In this document: in pieces, positions 44,517 through 55,549 of the stretch
Layout: each line of letters starts with the position of its first letter
Numbering within the stretch: the first letter of the stretch is position 1
Source of the DNA: Verrucomicrobiaceae bacterium
GTDB taxonomy: Bacteria > Verrucomicrobiota > Verrucomicrobiia > Verrucomicrobiales > Verrucomicrobiaceae
Length of the DNA stretch: 64,000 bases
Direction of reading: 5' to 3'
Assembly: GCA_016713035.1 (NCBI GenBank)
Contig: JADJPW010000001.1
Location: forward strand, 1,426,001-1,490,000
Position numbers and translations under genes: made by a program
The notes under the pieces: model-generated
The model's input: only the letters and a program-made list of their open reading frames with translations
Told to the model about the DNA's origin: nothing
The model's database searches: none

Positions 44517-45168
44517 CACCTAGCGCAGCCGCGACACCTACCACCACTGCCCACAGCGCCCCATGAGCAGGTGCCGCAGTCGCCTCTGGCTTCTTTTCCG
44601 CCTCCTGCACAAAGGGGTCCTCTGCAAAGCCCGTGTCATAGGTGTACTCCGGCTCCTGAAAGCTGAAGAGCACCTCCAGCACCTGCCCATCCTGCTCATA
44701 CACACCGCGGATCGTTTGCAGCGGTCCTGTTTGCTCGAAAATCCCGAACGAGATCCAAAAATCCTCCAACAGCGCCTTTTGCGGCAAGGTGAAGCTCACA
44801 TCCACATTCCGCGCTGCATACTCGATTTCCGGCATCGGCGGCGTCTGAGCAAAATTCGGCCACAGATACTGAAAAGTCGCCTTTTCGCCCCAAGAAGTCT
44901 CTTTTTGATTCACCTCCAATTGGACGTGCTCATTCAAATAACGCGTCAAAACAGGCTCCGCAGCCCGCAGCTCCTCCACGCTGATTTTTTCATCACCATC
45001 CGCATCCACACGCACCATCTTCGCCACCGTCAGCAGATTAAAAGTGAAGCGCACCTCCAGCGCATGCGGCGCAGGCACCACCCGCATCTCACTCTGATCC
45101 GCCGGATGAGCGAAAGCGGCAAGTGGCAGGGCAATCGTGAGAAGAACGAATGGGATACTTCGCGGCAT
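44485..45168 (-). CDS. exported single-span protein with an EF-hand-like loop
   Basis: A 227-residue protein with signal peptide (MPRSIPFVLLTIALPLAAFA), a beta-rich extracytoplasmic domain and a C-terminal membrane helix followed by RRRA. A canonical calcium-binding EF-hand loop is visible: VDADGDEKISVEEL near residue 55. The rest lacks recognised motifs. The 3-prime end overlaps the MBL gene on the other strand. Unknown function; may be a surface protein that needs calcium. Confidence 0.7.
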   Translation of the reverse strand: MPRSIPFVLLTIALPLAAFAHPADQSEMRVVPAPHALEVRFTFNLLTVAKMVRVDADGDEKISVEELRAAEPVLTRYLNEHVQLEVNQKETSWGEKATFQYLWPNFAQTPPMPEIEYAARNVDVSFTLPQKALLEDFWISFGIFEQTGPLQTIRGVYEQDGQVLEVLFSFQEPEYTYDTGFAEDPFVQEAEKKPEATAAPAHGALWAVVVGVAAALGAMIWLWRRRA

Positions 45169-45221
45169 CAGCGTGAGTGAGTTCAAAAAGATTAGATAGA
45201 ATGGCGTGGCCCAAGCACATT

Positions 45222-47021
45222 TCATGGTGGATGGACGCCTTCACCCGCCTCCTTCCAGTGCTTCAGGCGCTCTTTCAGCCGCTCGGCGGTGACCTCTTCG
45301 GTGATGCCATCGACAAGCGTGATCTTTTTCCCGAACGTGGTCTCTGCTCGCACTCGGTAGTAGTGCACGTTGCCGGACTGCATGTAGCTATCATGAGTGA
45401 ATTCGATGATGTGGCGCGGCTCGAGCACCTCGGTCTTGCCGTAGAATGCACCCGCTTGGTTCTGAATGCGGATGCCGCTGCTACTGAACTCCAGCCTGCG
45501 CTGATGGAGCAGGAGATAGATGCCATAGCACTCGATCAAGGGTGCCGTGATGCCCCAGATGAGCTGAAACAGCAGCGGCGCACCCTGTGTCAGCAGCACG
45601 ATGAAGACTCCAGACCAAAAGGCACCAAACACGATCAAAAAGATCGCCACCGAGCGATTCCGACCGGGTGGGCAGTGGATGTACTCCGGTGCTCCATCTG
45701 GATTGAAGCGTGCTTCGATCCCGCGAGCCTTCAGGCGGTGCTCTATCTGTTGCGAAGTTGACTCCAGCTCCAGCTCTGTCTCCTCGCTGGCCTCTTCCCT
45801 GCCCTCTGCGGCTTCTCCAAAGACGGGTAGCGGCAGTGTGATGGACTTGGTGCCTTGCCCAGGATTCACCAGGAGCTCCCAGTAATGCTCTCTGCGATCA
45901 CGCGAGAGCTGGAGGAGCGGAGCGATGTCGGTGCCTGGGAGTTTGCGCGGCAAATCAAAGTGCAGGGGCAAGGAACAGCCAGCGCCCTCCCGCCGCGCTT
46001 CGCTGACGCTGAGGAGCTGCGTTTCCTCCCACAGTGTCTCTTCGCTCGTGGAGCTGCTTTTTCCGGCTCCGGTGACGACTTTGCGCATGCAGCGTGCGGT
46101 GAGGCTCAGTTGCAGCATTGGCGGCAGTGTTTTGCTGAAGCAAATCTGCGCATCCAGCCTGTCTCCTGGCAGCATCGGCCATTTTTGTGGCTGGAGTGTC
46201 ACATCGCCTGTCACCAGTCGTGCACGCAGCCTGCGCCAAACCGCCCGAAGCGGTAAAATGGCCAACGCCACAGGCAGCAGCACCAGCAGCGCCAACAAGG
46301 ACTCCGAAAGCGCACCGCTCATTAGCACGGCAGCGGCCAGTGGCAACTGCACCAACAGAATCCACAGCGCCACGACCAGCAGAGCCGCGAATCCATCCCG
46401 ACTCGCCGTAATCGCCGTGCCTGCCCACTGCGGTTTCCATTTCCACGGCTCCTCGGGGTGAAGGCTCTTTTGCTTCAGAATTGCCCGTGCCTGCTGTGCC
46501 ATGGCCATGCCACCAAAAGCGACGAAACCGCCCACCAGCGGGAAAAGCGTGGGGAAGAGCGAAATGAAGATCAAAATGCCCCAGCGCAGATCACGGAACA
46601 AAATGGCTTCTTCCGGCTTTTCTGGGTTCACCAGGCAAGGAAACGCTTGGTTGGCTGATTTGGCTCTTTCGAGTTGGTGGAACTTTTCTTGCTGATAGTC
46701 ACCCATGTTATCGCCACCGCCCAGGAGTGACACACGCTCACTCCGATGCGTTTTCCCACGGAATTTATAGCGATAAACCGCCTTCACACTGTGCGTGCTG
46801 TCGCCTTTGCTGCTACGAGAGGCCTTCAGTTCCACTTTCTCGATCCAGCACGGAGTCTCCTCCCACTCGGCACTGCGCCACCAGTCCACCACGGCCGGGA
46901 AATAAACGAAATATCCCACCGCCAGCCCCGCTAGAATAAACACCGAGCCGAAAAGCCCCGCGCAACCGCCCCCTAGCCCAGCCGCCGTGCCGCCTGATGT
47001 GTGATGGGTCGATTTTAACAT
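45222..47021 (-). CDS. DUF3592-type multi-domain membrane protein
   Basis: A 599-residue membrane protein. An N-terminal helix (LFGSVFILAGLAVGYFVYF) precedes a DUF3592 domain (PCWIEKVELKASRSSKGD, HSVKAVYRYKFRGKTHRSER, CLVNPEKPEEAIL). More helices (ILIFISLFPTLFPLVGGFVAFGG) and a long beta-rich soluble segment follow, then another helix pair. Role unknown. It is divergent from the TIGR02206 gene. Confidence 0.75.
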   Translation of the reverse strand: MLKSTHHTSGGTAAGLGGGCAGLFGSVFILAGLAVGYFVYFPAVVDWWRSAEWEETPCWIEKVELKASRSSKGDSTHSVKAVYRYKFRGKTHRSERVSLLGGGDNMGDYQQEKFHQLERAKSANQAFPCLVNPEKPEEAILFRDLRWGILIFISLFPTLFPLVGGFVAFGGMAMAQQARAILKQKSLHPEEPWKWKPQWAGTAITASRDGFAALLVVALWILLVQLPLAAAVLMSGALSESLLALLVLLPVALAILPLRAVWRRLRARLVTGDVTLQPQKWPMLPGDRLDAQICFSKTLPPMLQLSLTARCMRKVVTGAGKSSSTSEETLWEETQLLSVSEARREGAGCSLPLHFDLPRKLPGTDIAPLLQLSRDRREHYWELLVNPGQGTKSITLPLPVFGEAAEGREEASEETELELESTSQQIEHRLKARGIEARFNPDGAPEYIHCPPGRNRSVAIFLIVFGAFWSGVFIVLLTQGAPLLFQLIWGITAPLIECYGIYLLLHQRRLEFSSSGIRIQNQAGAFYGKTEVLEPRHIIEFTHDSYMQSGNVHYYRVRAETTFGKKITLVDGITEEVTAERLKERLKHWKEAGEGVHPP

Positions 47022-47077
47022 GCCTCACTCTCGCACAAAGTGGCTGACACAGGCAAGAGCAGCGTAACATCGCCCCC

Positions 47078-47761
47078 ATGCCACCCGCGCCGCCCGCCTT
47101 TCATCCCTGGAGCACTCCTCATCAGATCGTACTGCTCTTTGTCGCGGTCCTCTTGGTGCTCATGCTCATTCTCGCTCGCACACGGCACCGAGCAGCGGCG
47201 GAGCGTGTCCTCGGGGTGATCATGCTCACTCTATGGCCCGCCTCAGTGACTATCCACGCTACCTGTGGCTCTCTGACCGCGCAGACTCTGCTCCCGCTGC
47301 AATACTGTGACGTCGCTGGTATCGCGGGCGGTTTGGCCCTCTGCACACGCCGTCCCTTTTGCTGTGAGGTGCTGTACTTTTTCGGCCTCGCAGGCACTTT
47401 GCAGGGGCTGCTCACACCCTCGCTCGCCTATGGATTCCCAGATCCGCGCTTCTTTCTCTTTTTCGCCATGCACGGGCTAGTGCCCATGGCCGCCATCTAC
47501 ACGGTCACAGCGCCGCTGCATCGGCCACGTCCTGGCAGCGTGTGGGCCGTGTATGCCTTCTCTCTCGGCTGGTTTGCCATCACCGCAGTAGTGAATGCCG
47601 CACTCGGCACGAATTACGCCTTCCAATGCGCCAAGCCCGCCCACGCCAGCCTGTTTGACCACCTGGGGCCCGTCCCTTGGCATAATATCTCCGCTATGTT
47701 GCTCGGACTGGTCATCTACAGCCTTCTCGCCCTCCCTTTCGGTCTGCGGCGTAAAGGCTGA
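47078..47761 (+). CDS. TIGR02206 (YwaF-like) integral membrane protein
   Basis: A 227-residue, six- or seven-helix membrane protein of unknown function. The YwaF family marks are LPLQYCDVAGIAGGLAL, YFFGLAGTLQGLLTPSL, and TNYAFQCAKPAHASLFD near the end. It is followed after 91 bases by speA on the same strand. Confidence 0.85.
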   Translation: MPPAPPAFHPWSTPHQIVLLFVAVLLVLMLILARTRHRAAAERVLGVIMLTLWPASVTIHATCGSLTAQTLLPLQYCDVAGIAGGLALCTRRPFCCEVLYFFGLAGTLQGLLTPSLAYGFPDPRFFLFFAMHGLVPMAAIYTVTAPLHRPRPGSVWAVYAFSLGWFAITAVVNAALGTNYAFQCAKPAHASLFDHLGPVPWHNISAMLLGLVIYSLLALPFGLRRKG

Positions 47762-47852
47762 GATGTCGCTTTGCATTTGCGCATTCCACCTGATAATCGC
47801 GGCCCGAAATCTACCCTCCGCTCAATCCCCACCTACGCACGCCCTTACCGAA

Positions 47853-49787
<1,935 letters not shown>

Positions 49788-49848
49788 TAGACTGTCTCTC
49801 AAATAGAATGTCTGCAATACCCGCCGAGCCCGGCGGCCTCTCAGCACC

Positions 49849-49865
49849 GCGCCCACTCTGGGCGC
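49849..49865. other. hairpin-forming convergent intergenic region
   Basis: GCGCCC and GGGCGC pair around ACTCT, and a second GC-rich inverted pair (CCGCC/GGCGG) lies 15-30 bases earlier. No U-tract follows. The 133-base gap separates convergent speA and the aminotransferase; weak termination in both directions is the likely role. Confidence 0.4.
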
Positions 49866-49920
49866 AGTGCATAAGCTAGAACCATCCCATTCCTGGGCAG
49901 AGGAGAGCTACTAGCTAGCC

Positions 49921-51000
49921 TCACAGCTTCGCGAGTGAATCATCGAGCGCGGCGATCACGGTGGTGATGCTGGCTTCGGATTCGTCGCCCATGTTGCTGA
50001 TGCGGAAGGTTTTGCCTTTGAGCTTACCGTAGCCACCGTCGATGATCATGCTGTGATTGCTCTTCAGCAGGCCGATGAAGGCTGCGACGTCGATCCCCTT
50101 GTTATTCGCGACACAGGTGAGCGATTTGGAGCGGTAGCCCTCTGGCGCGAAGAAATCGAAGCCATGGCGACGCACCCAATCATGGACCATGCCGTTGAGC
50201 TTGGCGTGGCGGGCGTAGCGGGCATCGAGCCCCTCTGCGAAGATTTTTTTCAACTGGTGGCGCAGGCCATAAATGAGGCTGATGCAGGGCGTGCTGGGCG
50301 TCATGCTCTTCTCGCCGTTCGCCTGGAATTCCAGGAAGTCGAAGTAGTAACCGCGGTCCTCCACCGTGGCAGCGCGGGCCATCGCAGCAGGTGATGCGGT
50401 GAAAAGGGCGAGCCCTGGGGGCAGTGCGAAGGCCTTCTGTGAGCCGGTGAGCAGCACATCGAGCCCCAGTTCATCAAAATTCACCGGCACCGTGGTAAAG
50501 CCGGATACGCTATCGGTGATGAACATGACATCGGGATACTTTTTCTTCAGCGCAGCGATTTCTGCGATGGGGCTGAGCACGCCCGTGCTGGTCTCATTGT
50601 GGATGAAGGTCACGGCATCGAACTCCCCGGTGGCGAGGCGCTTATCGATCTCTGCGGCGAGGATGGGTTGGCCCCACTCGACTTGATAGGCTTCAGCTTG
50701 CTTGCCACAGCGCTTGGAGACATCCAGCCACTTGTCGGAGAAGGCCCCGTTGCAGCAGTTGAGCACTTTTTTCTTCACCAGATTGCGGATGCTACCCTCC
50801 ATCACGCCCCAGGCGGAGGAGGTGCTCAGAAAGACCTGCTGCTTCGTGCCAAAGAGGGTCTGGAGCATGGGCTGGATCTCCGCATAGAGGTCCTGAAAGC
50901 CCTTCCCGCGATGTCCGATCATCGGCTGCGCCATTGCAGCGTAGGTGTCGGCAGAGACTTCGACGGGGCCAGGGATGTAGAGTTTGACGTGTTTGCTCAT
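49921..51000 (-). CDS. class V aminotransferase (alanine-glyoxylate/serine-pyruvate type)
   Basis: A 359-residue PLP aminotransferase, fold type I. The N-terminus KLYIPGPVEVSADTYAAMAQ and GHRGKGFQDLY match serine-glyoxylate/alanine-glyoxylate enzymes. The PLP lysine is in DVLLTGSQKAFALPPGLAL, preceded by FITDSVSGFTTVP with the ring-stacking Asp. Substrate specificity is not settled by sequence. The start at 51000 was chosen from homology. It lies 111 bases downstream of the methyltransferase gene, probably separate from the polyketide operon. Confidence 0.9.
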   Translation of the reverse strand: MSKHVKLYIPGPVEVSADTYAAMAQPMIGHRGKGFQDLYAEIQPMLQTLFGTKQQVFLSTSSAWGVMEGSIRNLVKKKVLNCCNGAFSDKWLDVSKRCGKQAEAYQVEWGQPILAAEIDKRLATGEFDAVTFIHNETSTGVLSPIAEIAALKKKYPDVMFITDSVSGFTTVPVNFDELGLDVLLTGSQKAFALPPGLALFTASPAAMARAATVEDRGYYFDFLEFQANGEKSMTPSTPCISLIYGLRHQLKKIFAEGLDARYARHAKLNGMVHDWVRRHGFDFFAPEGYRSKSLTCVANNKGIDVAAFIGLLKSNHSMIIDGGYGKLKGKTFRISNMGDESEASITTVIAALDDSLAKL

Positions 51001-51111
51001 GAATAAGATGGGGAAAGGGGGAGAAAGACAGTAAGAGGCAGAGCCCCTGGCGCAAGGGCATAGACCACCCCTTCTGAAGAATATGGCTCCAAAGTCCACG
51101 CCAGATTTCTC

Positions 51112-51762
51112 TCAGGCGGCTTTTCGCCAAAGCCGGACACGGTGGGCACCAAAGACCGTGCTAGAGGCCTCGGAGTGCCAGTGCTGGACGCCCAGCGCCC
51201 TCGGCAGCTCCTCCCGGCGGAATCCCCCACGGATGCTCACCTGCATGTCATAGCGTGTCACATGGTTCAGACGGGCCAGCCGGGAAAACAGCCAACCGCT
51301 GATCTGATGCACAAAGTAGCGTGCGGGCTCCGCGGCGATGATGAGCCGCGTTTTCGGCGAAAGCCGTGCTCCCAGCCGGGCGAGCTGCTCATCGGTAAAA
51401 TGATGCAAAAAGAGGTTCGCGATGAGGATTTCACACTCCGGCAGCGGTACGGCAAACAGATCACCACGGTGCCACACCGCGCCTGTGGGCCAGTTTTTCG
51501 GCTGCGCAGCCAGATCCACCGCGTGGAGCTCATGGGCGGCACAGATCGCATTTTTCAGCACTTTTCGACTCAGTGCGCCATCTCCCGCTCCCAGCTCGCA
51601 GACGTGCTCGCCGGGCTTGAGCTCGTTTTTGAGTATGCGCAGCATCCAGCGGTGGTTGCCCATGATCCAGTTCACCTTCAAAAGGTCTGCCCGACCACGG
51701 ATGGCATGCGGATCGTCGTCCGCGAGTGTTTCGAGGATTTCAGGGGCGACGACTCGGTTCAT
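51112..51762 (-). CDS. SAM-dependent methyltransferase, last gene of the polyketide operon
   Basis: A 216-residue class I methyltransferase. SAM-binding motif I is VCELGAGDGALSRKVL, followed by HAVDLAAQPKNW (acidic ribose ligand) and ILIANLFLHHFTD (motif IV). Its ATG overlaps the stop of the fused methyltransferase/monooxygenase gene (ATGA), so it is translationally coupled. It could O- or C-methylate the phenolic lipid made by the type III synthase. Confidence 0.85.
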   Translation of the reverse strand: MNRVVAPEILETLADDDPHAIRGRADLLKVNWIMGNHRWMLRILKNELKPGEHVCELGAGDGALSRKVLKNAICAAHELHAVDLAAQPKNWPTGAVWHRGDLFAVPLPECEILIANLFLHHFTDEQLARLGARLSPKTRLIIAAEPARYFVHQISGWLFSRLARLNHVTRYDMQVSIRGGFRREELPRALGVQHWHSEASSTVFGAHRVRLWRKAA

Positions 51763-53699
51763 GCGATGCCCAGACTACGCCGTGTGCGTGGACAAGCTAC
51801 TTTTTCAAGCGTGCCCGCCGGGATGCTCTGCATGGCGAACCATGCGCCGACGTGTTTGGCAAAAGGACCGCTGAAAATGAGCCTGCGGAAGATGAAATCC
51901 CGCAATGCAGACCTCCACGTCCCAGTCCACACCCCCAGTCCCATGCCCAGCGCGGCACGCGTAGCCGCCACACTCGCCGCACGGCGGCGGATGCGGTCAT
52001 ACGCGGCCAGCAGTGGCACAGCGGCCTCACCACGGCGTAGGATGGCGTAGAGCGCCTCCGCCGCGAACTCTGCATCTGCAAAGCCTGTATTCATCCCCTG
52101 CCCGCCGATGGGGCTCATCACATGCGCCGCGTCACCGCAGAGCAGCACACGACCATCAGTGATCTGCTCGCAATCAAGCCTACGAGGTAAAAACGCATGC
52201 TGGTCGATCTGCGCGGCTGGATCGAGCTGGATGCCCGTTCGCTGCCGCACCAGCTCCGGGATGTCGCCTTCTTGAGCCTGCACGATCCAGCGCCGCCTGC
52301 CATCTGGCAGCGGAAAGGCCTCTACCGCACCTTCTTGAGTGAAAAAGAGATGCGCATCCTCTCCCAGAGCGCTGTCTCCCACGAAGTCGCCCATGATGAA
52401 GTGGCAGCCATAGCTCTTCGTGCTCGTACGCACCCGTAGCAGCTCACGGATGCGGCTGCGATGCCCATCACAGGCCACCACATACGCAGAGCGCAACGTC
52501 CCGACCCCCAGCGTCAGCGTCACACCAGACTCATCTTGTTTTTTAGCCGTGACCTCGACCCCGCGCATCATCTGGACGCTCGGATGCCGCGCGGCCTCTG
52601 CCTCCAGCAGTTCCATGGTGATCGCCTGCGGCAGAGACAGCACAAAGCGATAGCGCCCCTCGATGTCGCGAAACGATGCCGTGCCCACATGACCGCTCTG
52701 ACCATGCACATGGCAGTCACGGATCGGCACACCACGGGCCACCATCGCTTCATCCAGGCCCAGCCGCGCCATGATTTGCAATGTTGGCGGCGTAATGCCG
52801 ATGGCCTGCGACCAGGCCTCTCGCTGAGTACTTTTTTCGATCACCACCACTCGCACTCCGCGCTGGCCGAGCAGGCAGGCCAGCAGCAGCCCCACTGGTC
52901 CACCACCCACGATGGCAACCTCACACTCCGCATCCGAAGTGGAGTGTTCAGTGGCGGCTTGTTTCATCGGATTCCAATACGGCACCCGCCTTTGGTAACG
53001 CGCAAAGGCATCCCCATACCACTGGCGGTAGCGCTTCTCTTTGATGAAAGGGGCCACATAGCAATACACCGTCCACAGCAGCGCCAGCACCAGATGATCT
53101 GGCGTCCAAACAGGTGCCGTCCAGAGGATGAGTGTGAAGCTGAGGTAGATCGGTTGCCGCACCCACTTAAAGAGCCCACCACGCGTAAAGGGGCGATAGA
53201 CCGGCTCACGGTTCGTCCATACCGAGCGCCAACCGAGGATGCCGATCTGCGTATCCAGTCCCGCGTCACTCATCGACTTGGCCAGCAGCAGCCAACTCGT
53301 GATGTAGGCCGCTGTGAGTGTGTTTTTGAGCCAGCCTTCCGGCGCAGCCCACATCACCGCTGAAGGCGACCACAGCAGAAACACCAGCAGCAATTGGATC
53401 GACGCCAGCGCGGCGAAAATCGTCGTCGCCAGCGGCTTCCCCAGCCCCAGTGGGGCCAGTTTCGTCATCCAGCGCCGCCCACGATCGGAAAGCAACCATG
53501 AGTGACCGAGCGCGAACTGCGCGAGCAACAGCACATTCACCACCCACGCCATCACACCGCTCAAAGCCACCAGCCCCGTGCTCAGACCGTGATATAGCGA
53601 CACAAACATCACCACCACCGATGCCAAAAACAGCGCATGGCTGCCGAGTCCGTAAAACAAGGCCGTCCAGCGCTGCGCCGTGGTGTAGTTCGTTTTCAT
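51759..53699 (-). CDS. fused isoprenylcysteine-methyltransferase-like / FAD monooxygenase (SrsB-SrsC-like)
   Basis: A 646-residue two-part protein. Residues 1-243 are an integral-membrane methyltransferase of the ICMT/MddA/NnrU type: several helices, then FKWVRQPIYLSF and YGDAFARYQRRVPYWNP. Residues 259-646 are a class A flavin monooxygenase: CEVAIVGGGPVGLLLACLL (FAD Rossmann), VVACDGHRSRI (DG motif) and VLLCGDAAHVMSPIGGQG (GD motif). In Streptomyces SrsB (methyltransferase) and SrsC (hydroxylase) act on alkylresorcinols made by SrsA, encoded separately. Here both lie in one polypeptide beside the type III synthase. A 7-bp hairpin lies at 53716-53735 before it. Confidence 0.87.
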   Translation of the reverse strand: MKTNYTTAQRWTALFYGLGSHALFLASVVVMFVSLYHGLSTGLVALSGVMAWVVNVLLLAQFALGHSWLLSDRGRRWMTKLAPLGLGKPLATTIFAALASIQLLLVFLLWSPSAVMWAAPEGWLKNTLTAAYITSWLLLAKSMSDAGLDTQIGILGWRSVWTNREPVYRPFTRGGLFKWVRQPIYLSFTLILWTAPVWTPDHLVLALLWTVYCYVAPFIKEKRYRQWYGDAFARYQRRVPYWNPMKQAATEHSTSDAECEVAIVGGGPVGLLLACLLGQRGVRVVVIEKSTQREAWSQAIGITPPTLQIMARLGLDEAMVARGVPIRDCHVHGQSGHVGTASFRDIEGRYRFVLSLPQAITMELLEAEAARHPSVQMMRGVEVTAKKQDESGVTLTLGVGTLRSAYVVACDGHRSRIRELLRVRTSTKSYGCHFIMGDFVGDSALGEDAHLFFTQEGAVEAFPLPDGRRRWIVQAQEGDIPELVRQRTGIQLDPAAQIDQHAFLPRRLDCEQITDGRVLLCGDAAHVMSPIGGQGMNTGFADAEFAAEALYAILRRGEAAVPLLAAYDRIRRRAASVAATRAALGMGLGVWTGTWRSALRDFIFRRLIFSGPFAKHVGAWFAMQSIPAGTLEKVACPRTRRSLGIA

Positions 53700-53769
53700 G
53701 CGACAGCAAAGTAGCCATCTCGCTCCGTCGAGATGAGTCTGTGGCATTCGATATTACGGAGTGACCTCA

Positions 53770-54936
53770 TCATGCGAAGGCAGGTTCTGCTTTGGGCAGC
53801 CTCAGCTCCTCTCGCGGAGCGAGAGGGCTACTATGTCCCACACGCTCCAGCACCGCCGTTTCGACCGTGAGTCCGGGACCAAAAGCCATCGCCATCGTCA
53901 GTGCGCGATCTGTTTCGGCACTATCGAGCAGGTCCTTGAGCACAAAGAGCACCGTAGCGCTGCTCATGTTGCCGTAATCAGCCAGCACACTGCGGGATGA
54001 GGCGAGCGCATCTGGCGGCAGGCACAGACTTTGCTCCACTTTATCGAGGATGCTGCGCCCACCAGGATGCACGGCCCACTCCTCGATGTCCTCCAGCTTT
54101 AAGTCGTGAAGCTGGAGCAGATCACCTGCGAGGTGGCGCACGTTTGCAGCGATGATTTCTGGCACATAGCTCGATAAAACGATGTTGAAGCCCTCATCGC
54201 CGATGTCCCAGGCCATCTCGGTCTCTCCGGCAGGCAGCAGCGCAGAGGTGAAGCCACGCAGCACATAAGATGGGCGATTCTTTGCTGGCTCGCGGGCACT
54301 GACGATCGCAGCTGCCGCGCCATCGGCGAAGAGCGAGTTCGCGAGGATGTTATCCGGCTTGTCGTCGATCTGCATGTGCAGCGTGCAGAGCTCTAGGCAG
54401 ACCACCAGCACCACGGCCTGTGGATCAGCCGCACAGAACTGCTCAGCCATGCGCAGCGCTGGAAATGCGGCATAGCAGCCCATGAAACCGAGCGTGTAGC
54501 GCTGCACATCACCACGCAGTCCGAGCTCGCGAATGATGTGATAATCCGGCCCTGGATTGGTAAAACCGGTGCAGGAGGCAAAAATGACATGCGTCACGTC
54601 CTGCGTGGAAATGCCGCTCACACCCTCCAGTGCCTGCCGCGCCACTTTGACGGCCAGTTCATGGGAAGTGCGTGCATACACGGCATTTCGCTGCGCAGTG
54701 CTCGGAGAGATGATTTTCCCCTCCGCGTCGCTGCGGTAGAGATTGGCCTCCGACTCGTTGGAGAAGTCACCGAGGACGCTGTGACGTGTCTCGATGCCGC
54801 TGCGGTTGTAGATCGCTTGGATGAGGCGTTTCGACTTCGCATCACTCGACCAGCTCTTCATCCGGTCACGGATAAATGCCTGCTCGTAGGCCCACTGCGG
54901 GGCACGTGTGGCGATCTGATGGATGTAGGCGCTCAT
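53770..54936 (-). CDS. type III polyketide synthase
   Basis: A 388-residue chalcone-synthase-fold homodimeric enzyme. The catalytic triad is C154 (YTLGFMGCYAAFPALR), H290 (EEWAVHPGGRSILDKVE) and N323 (LADYGNMSSATVLFVL), all present. Bacterial relatives make alkylresorcinols, alkylpyrones or THN from long-chain or malonyl starters; which applies here cannot be told from sequence alone, but the fused SrsBC-like partner and YceI suggest a lipid product. Its ATG overlaps the YceI stop (ATGA). Confidence 0.93.
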   Translation of the reverse strand: MSAYIHQIATRAPQWAYEQAFIRDRMKSWSSDAKSKRLIQAIYNRSGIETRHSVLGDFSNESEANLYRSDAEGKIISPSTAQRNAVYARTSHELAVKVARQALEGVSGISTQDVTHVIFASCTGFTNPGPDYHIIRELGLRGDVQRYTLGFMGCYAAFPALRMAEQFCAADPQAVVLVVCLELCTLHMQIDDKPDNILANSLFADGAAAAIVSAREPAKNRPSYVLRGFTSALLPAGETEMAWDIGDEGFNIVLSSYVPEIIAANVRHLAGDLLQLHDLKLEDIEEWAVHPGGRSILDKVEQSLCLPPDALASSRSVLADYGNMSSATVLFVLKDLLDSAETDRALTMAMAFGPGLTVETAVLERVGHSSPLAPREELRLPKAEPAFA

Positions 54937-55481
54937 GATCGTGTCAGCGTAACGTGAGCGCGGACTTTGACACCATCTCCGACGCGGATGAAAAGCAACA
55001 CGGATGGCACCGTGATCCCGCTGGCTTTCATGGAGACAAGAAAATCGAGATCAAAGCTCGCCTTATTGTCATTGAGCTTCCAGTTGGAGATGGTGCCGGT
55101 GATGTTCTGCGGTTTTCCGAGCAGCGTGAGTGTCAGTGGCAGCTTGGATGGCGTCCCAGAGGCCGCGATCTGTGAAAAGTCGGCGTCGATCTTGCCCGTG
55201 ATGAGCGGATGCTCGGTGACTTTCATCGCTTTGCGCATGTTTTCGTCTCGTTTGGCCTCCTCGGTATCCATCCGGGCTGCTTTGACCTGGAGCGTGGAGG
55301 CGACATGCTGCGGCTTTCCGCCACTCATCGTCACATCCGCTACAAAAGGCTCGGCAGTGACTTTTCCACCCCAGGCATGCAGGGTGGAGGTGCCATCAAA
55401 GGTGATTTCAGCTTTACCGCCCCACGTTTCAGCACGCGATTGGCTGACGAAGAGGAGAATAGAAAGAATGATGTACTTCAT
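54933..55481 (-). CDS. secreted YceI-family lipid-binding protein
   Basis: A 182-residue exported protein (signal peptide MKYIILSILLFVSQSRA) with one YceI lipocalin-like barrel (ITFDGTSTLHAWGG, FVADVTMSGGKPQ, KLPLTLTLLGKPQNITGT). YceI proteins bind polyisoprenoid or other long-chain lipids in the periplasm. It begins the polyketide operon and lies 68 bases after the RND pump gene. It may carry the phenolic lipid product or its precursor. Start at 55481; upstream frame is not signal-like. Confidence 0.88.
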   Translation of the reverse strand: MKYIILSILLFVSQSRAETWGGKAEITFDGTSTLHAWGGKVTAEPFVADVTMSGGKPQHVASTLQVKAARMDTEEAKRDENMRKAMKVTEHPLITGKIDADFSQIAASGTPSKLPLTLTLLGKPQNITGTISNWKLNDNKASFDLDFLVSMKASGITVPSVLLFIRVGDGVKVRAHVTLTRS

Positions 55482-55549
55482 AAAAAGGTCGAGTTTAGCG
55501 ATAAGTGGCCATTTTTGGTATCCCTTCCGCATGGGGTTTTTACCTCAGT

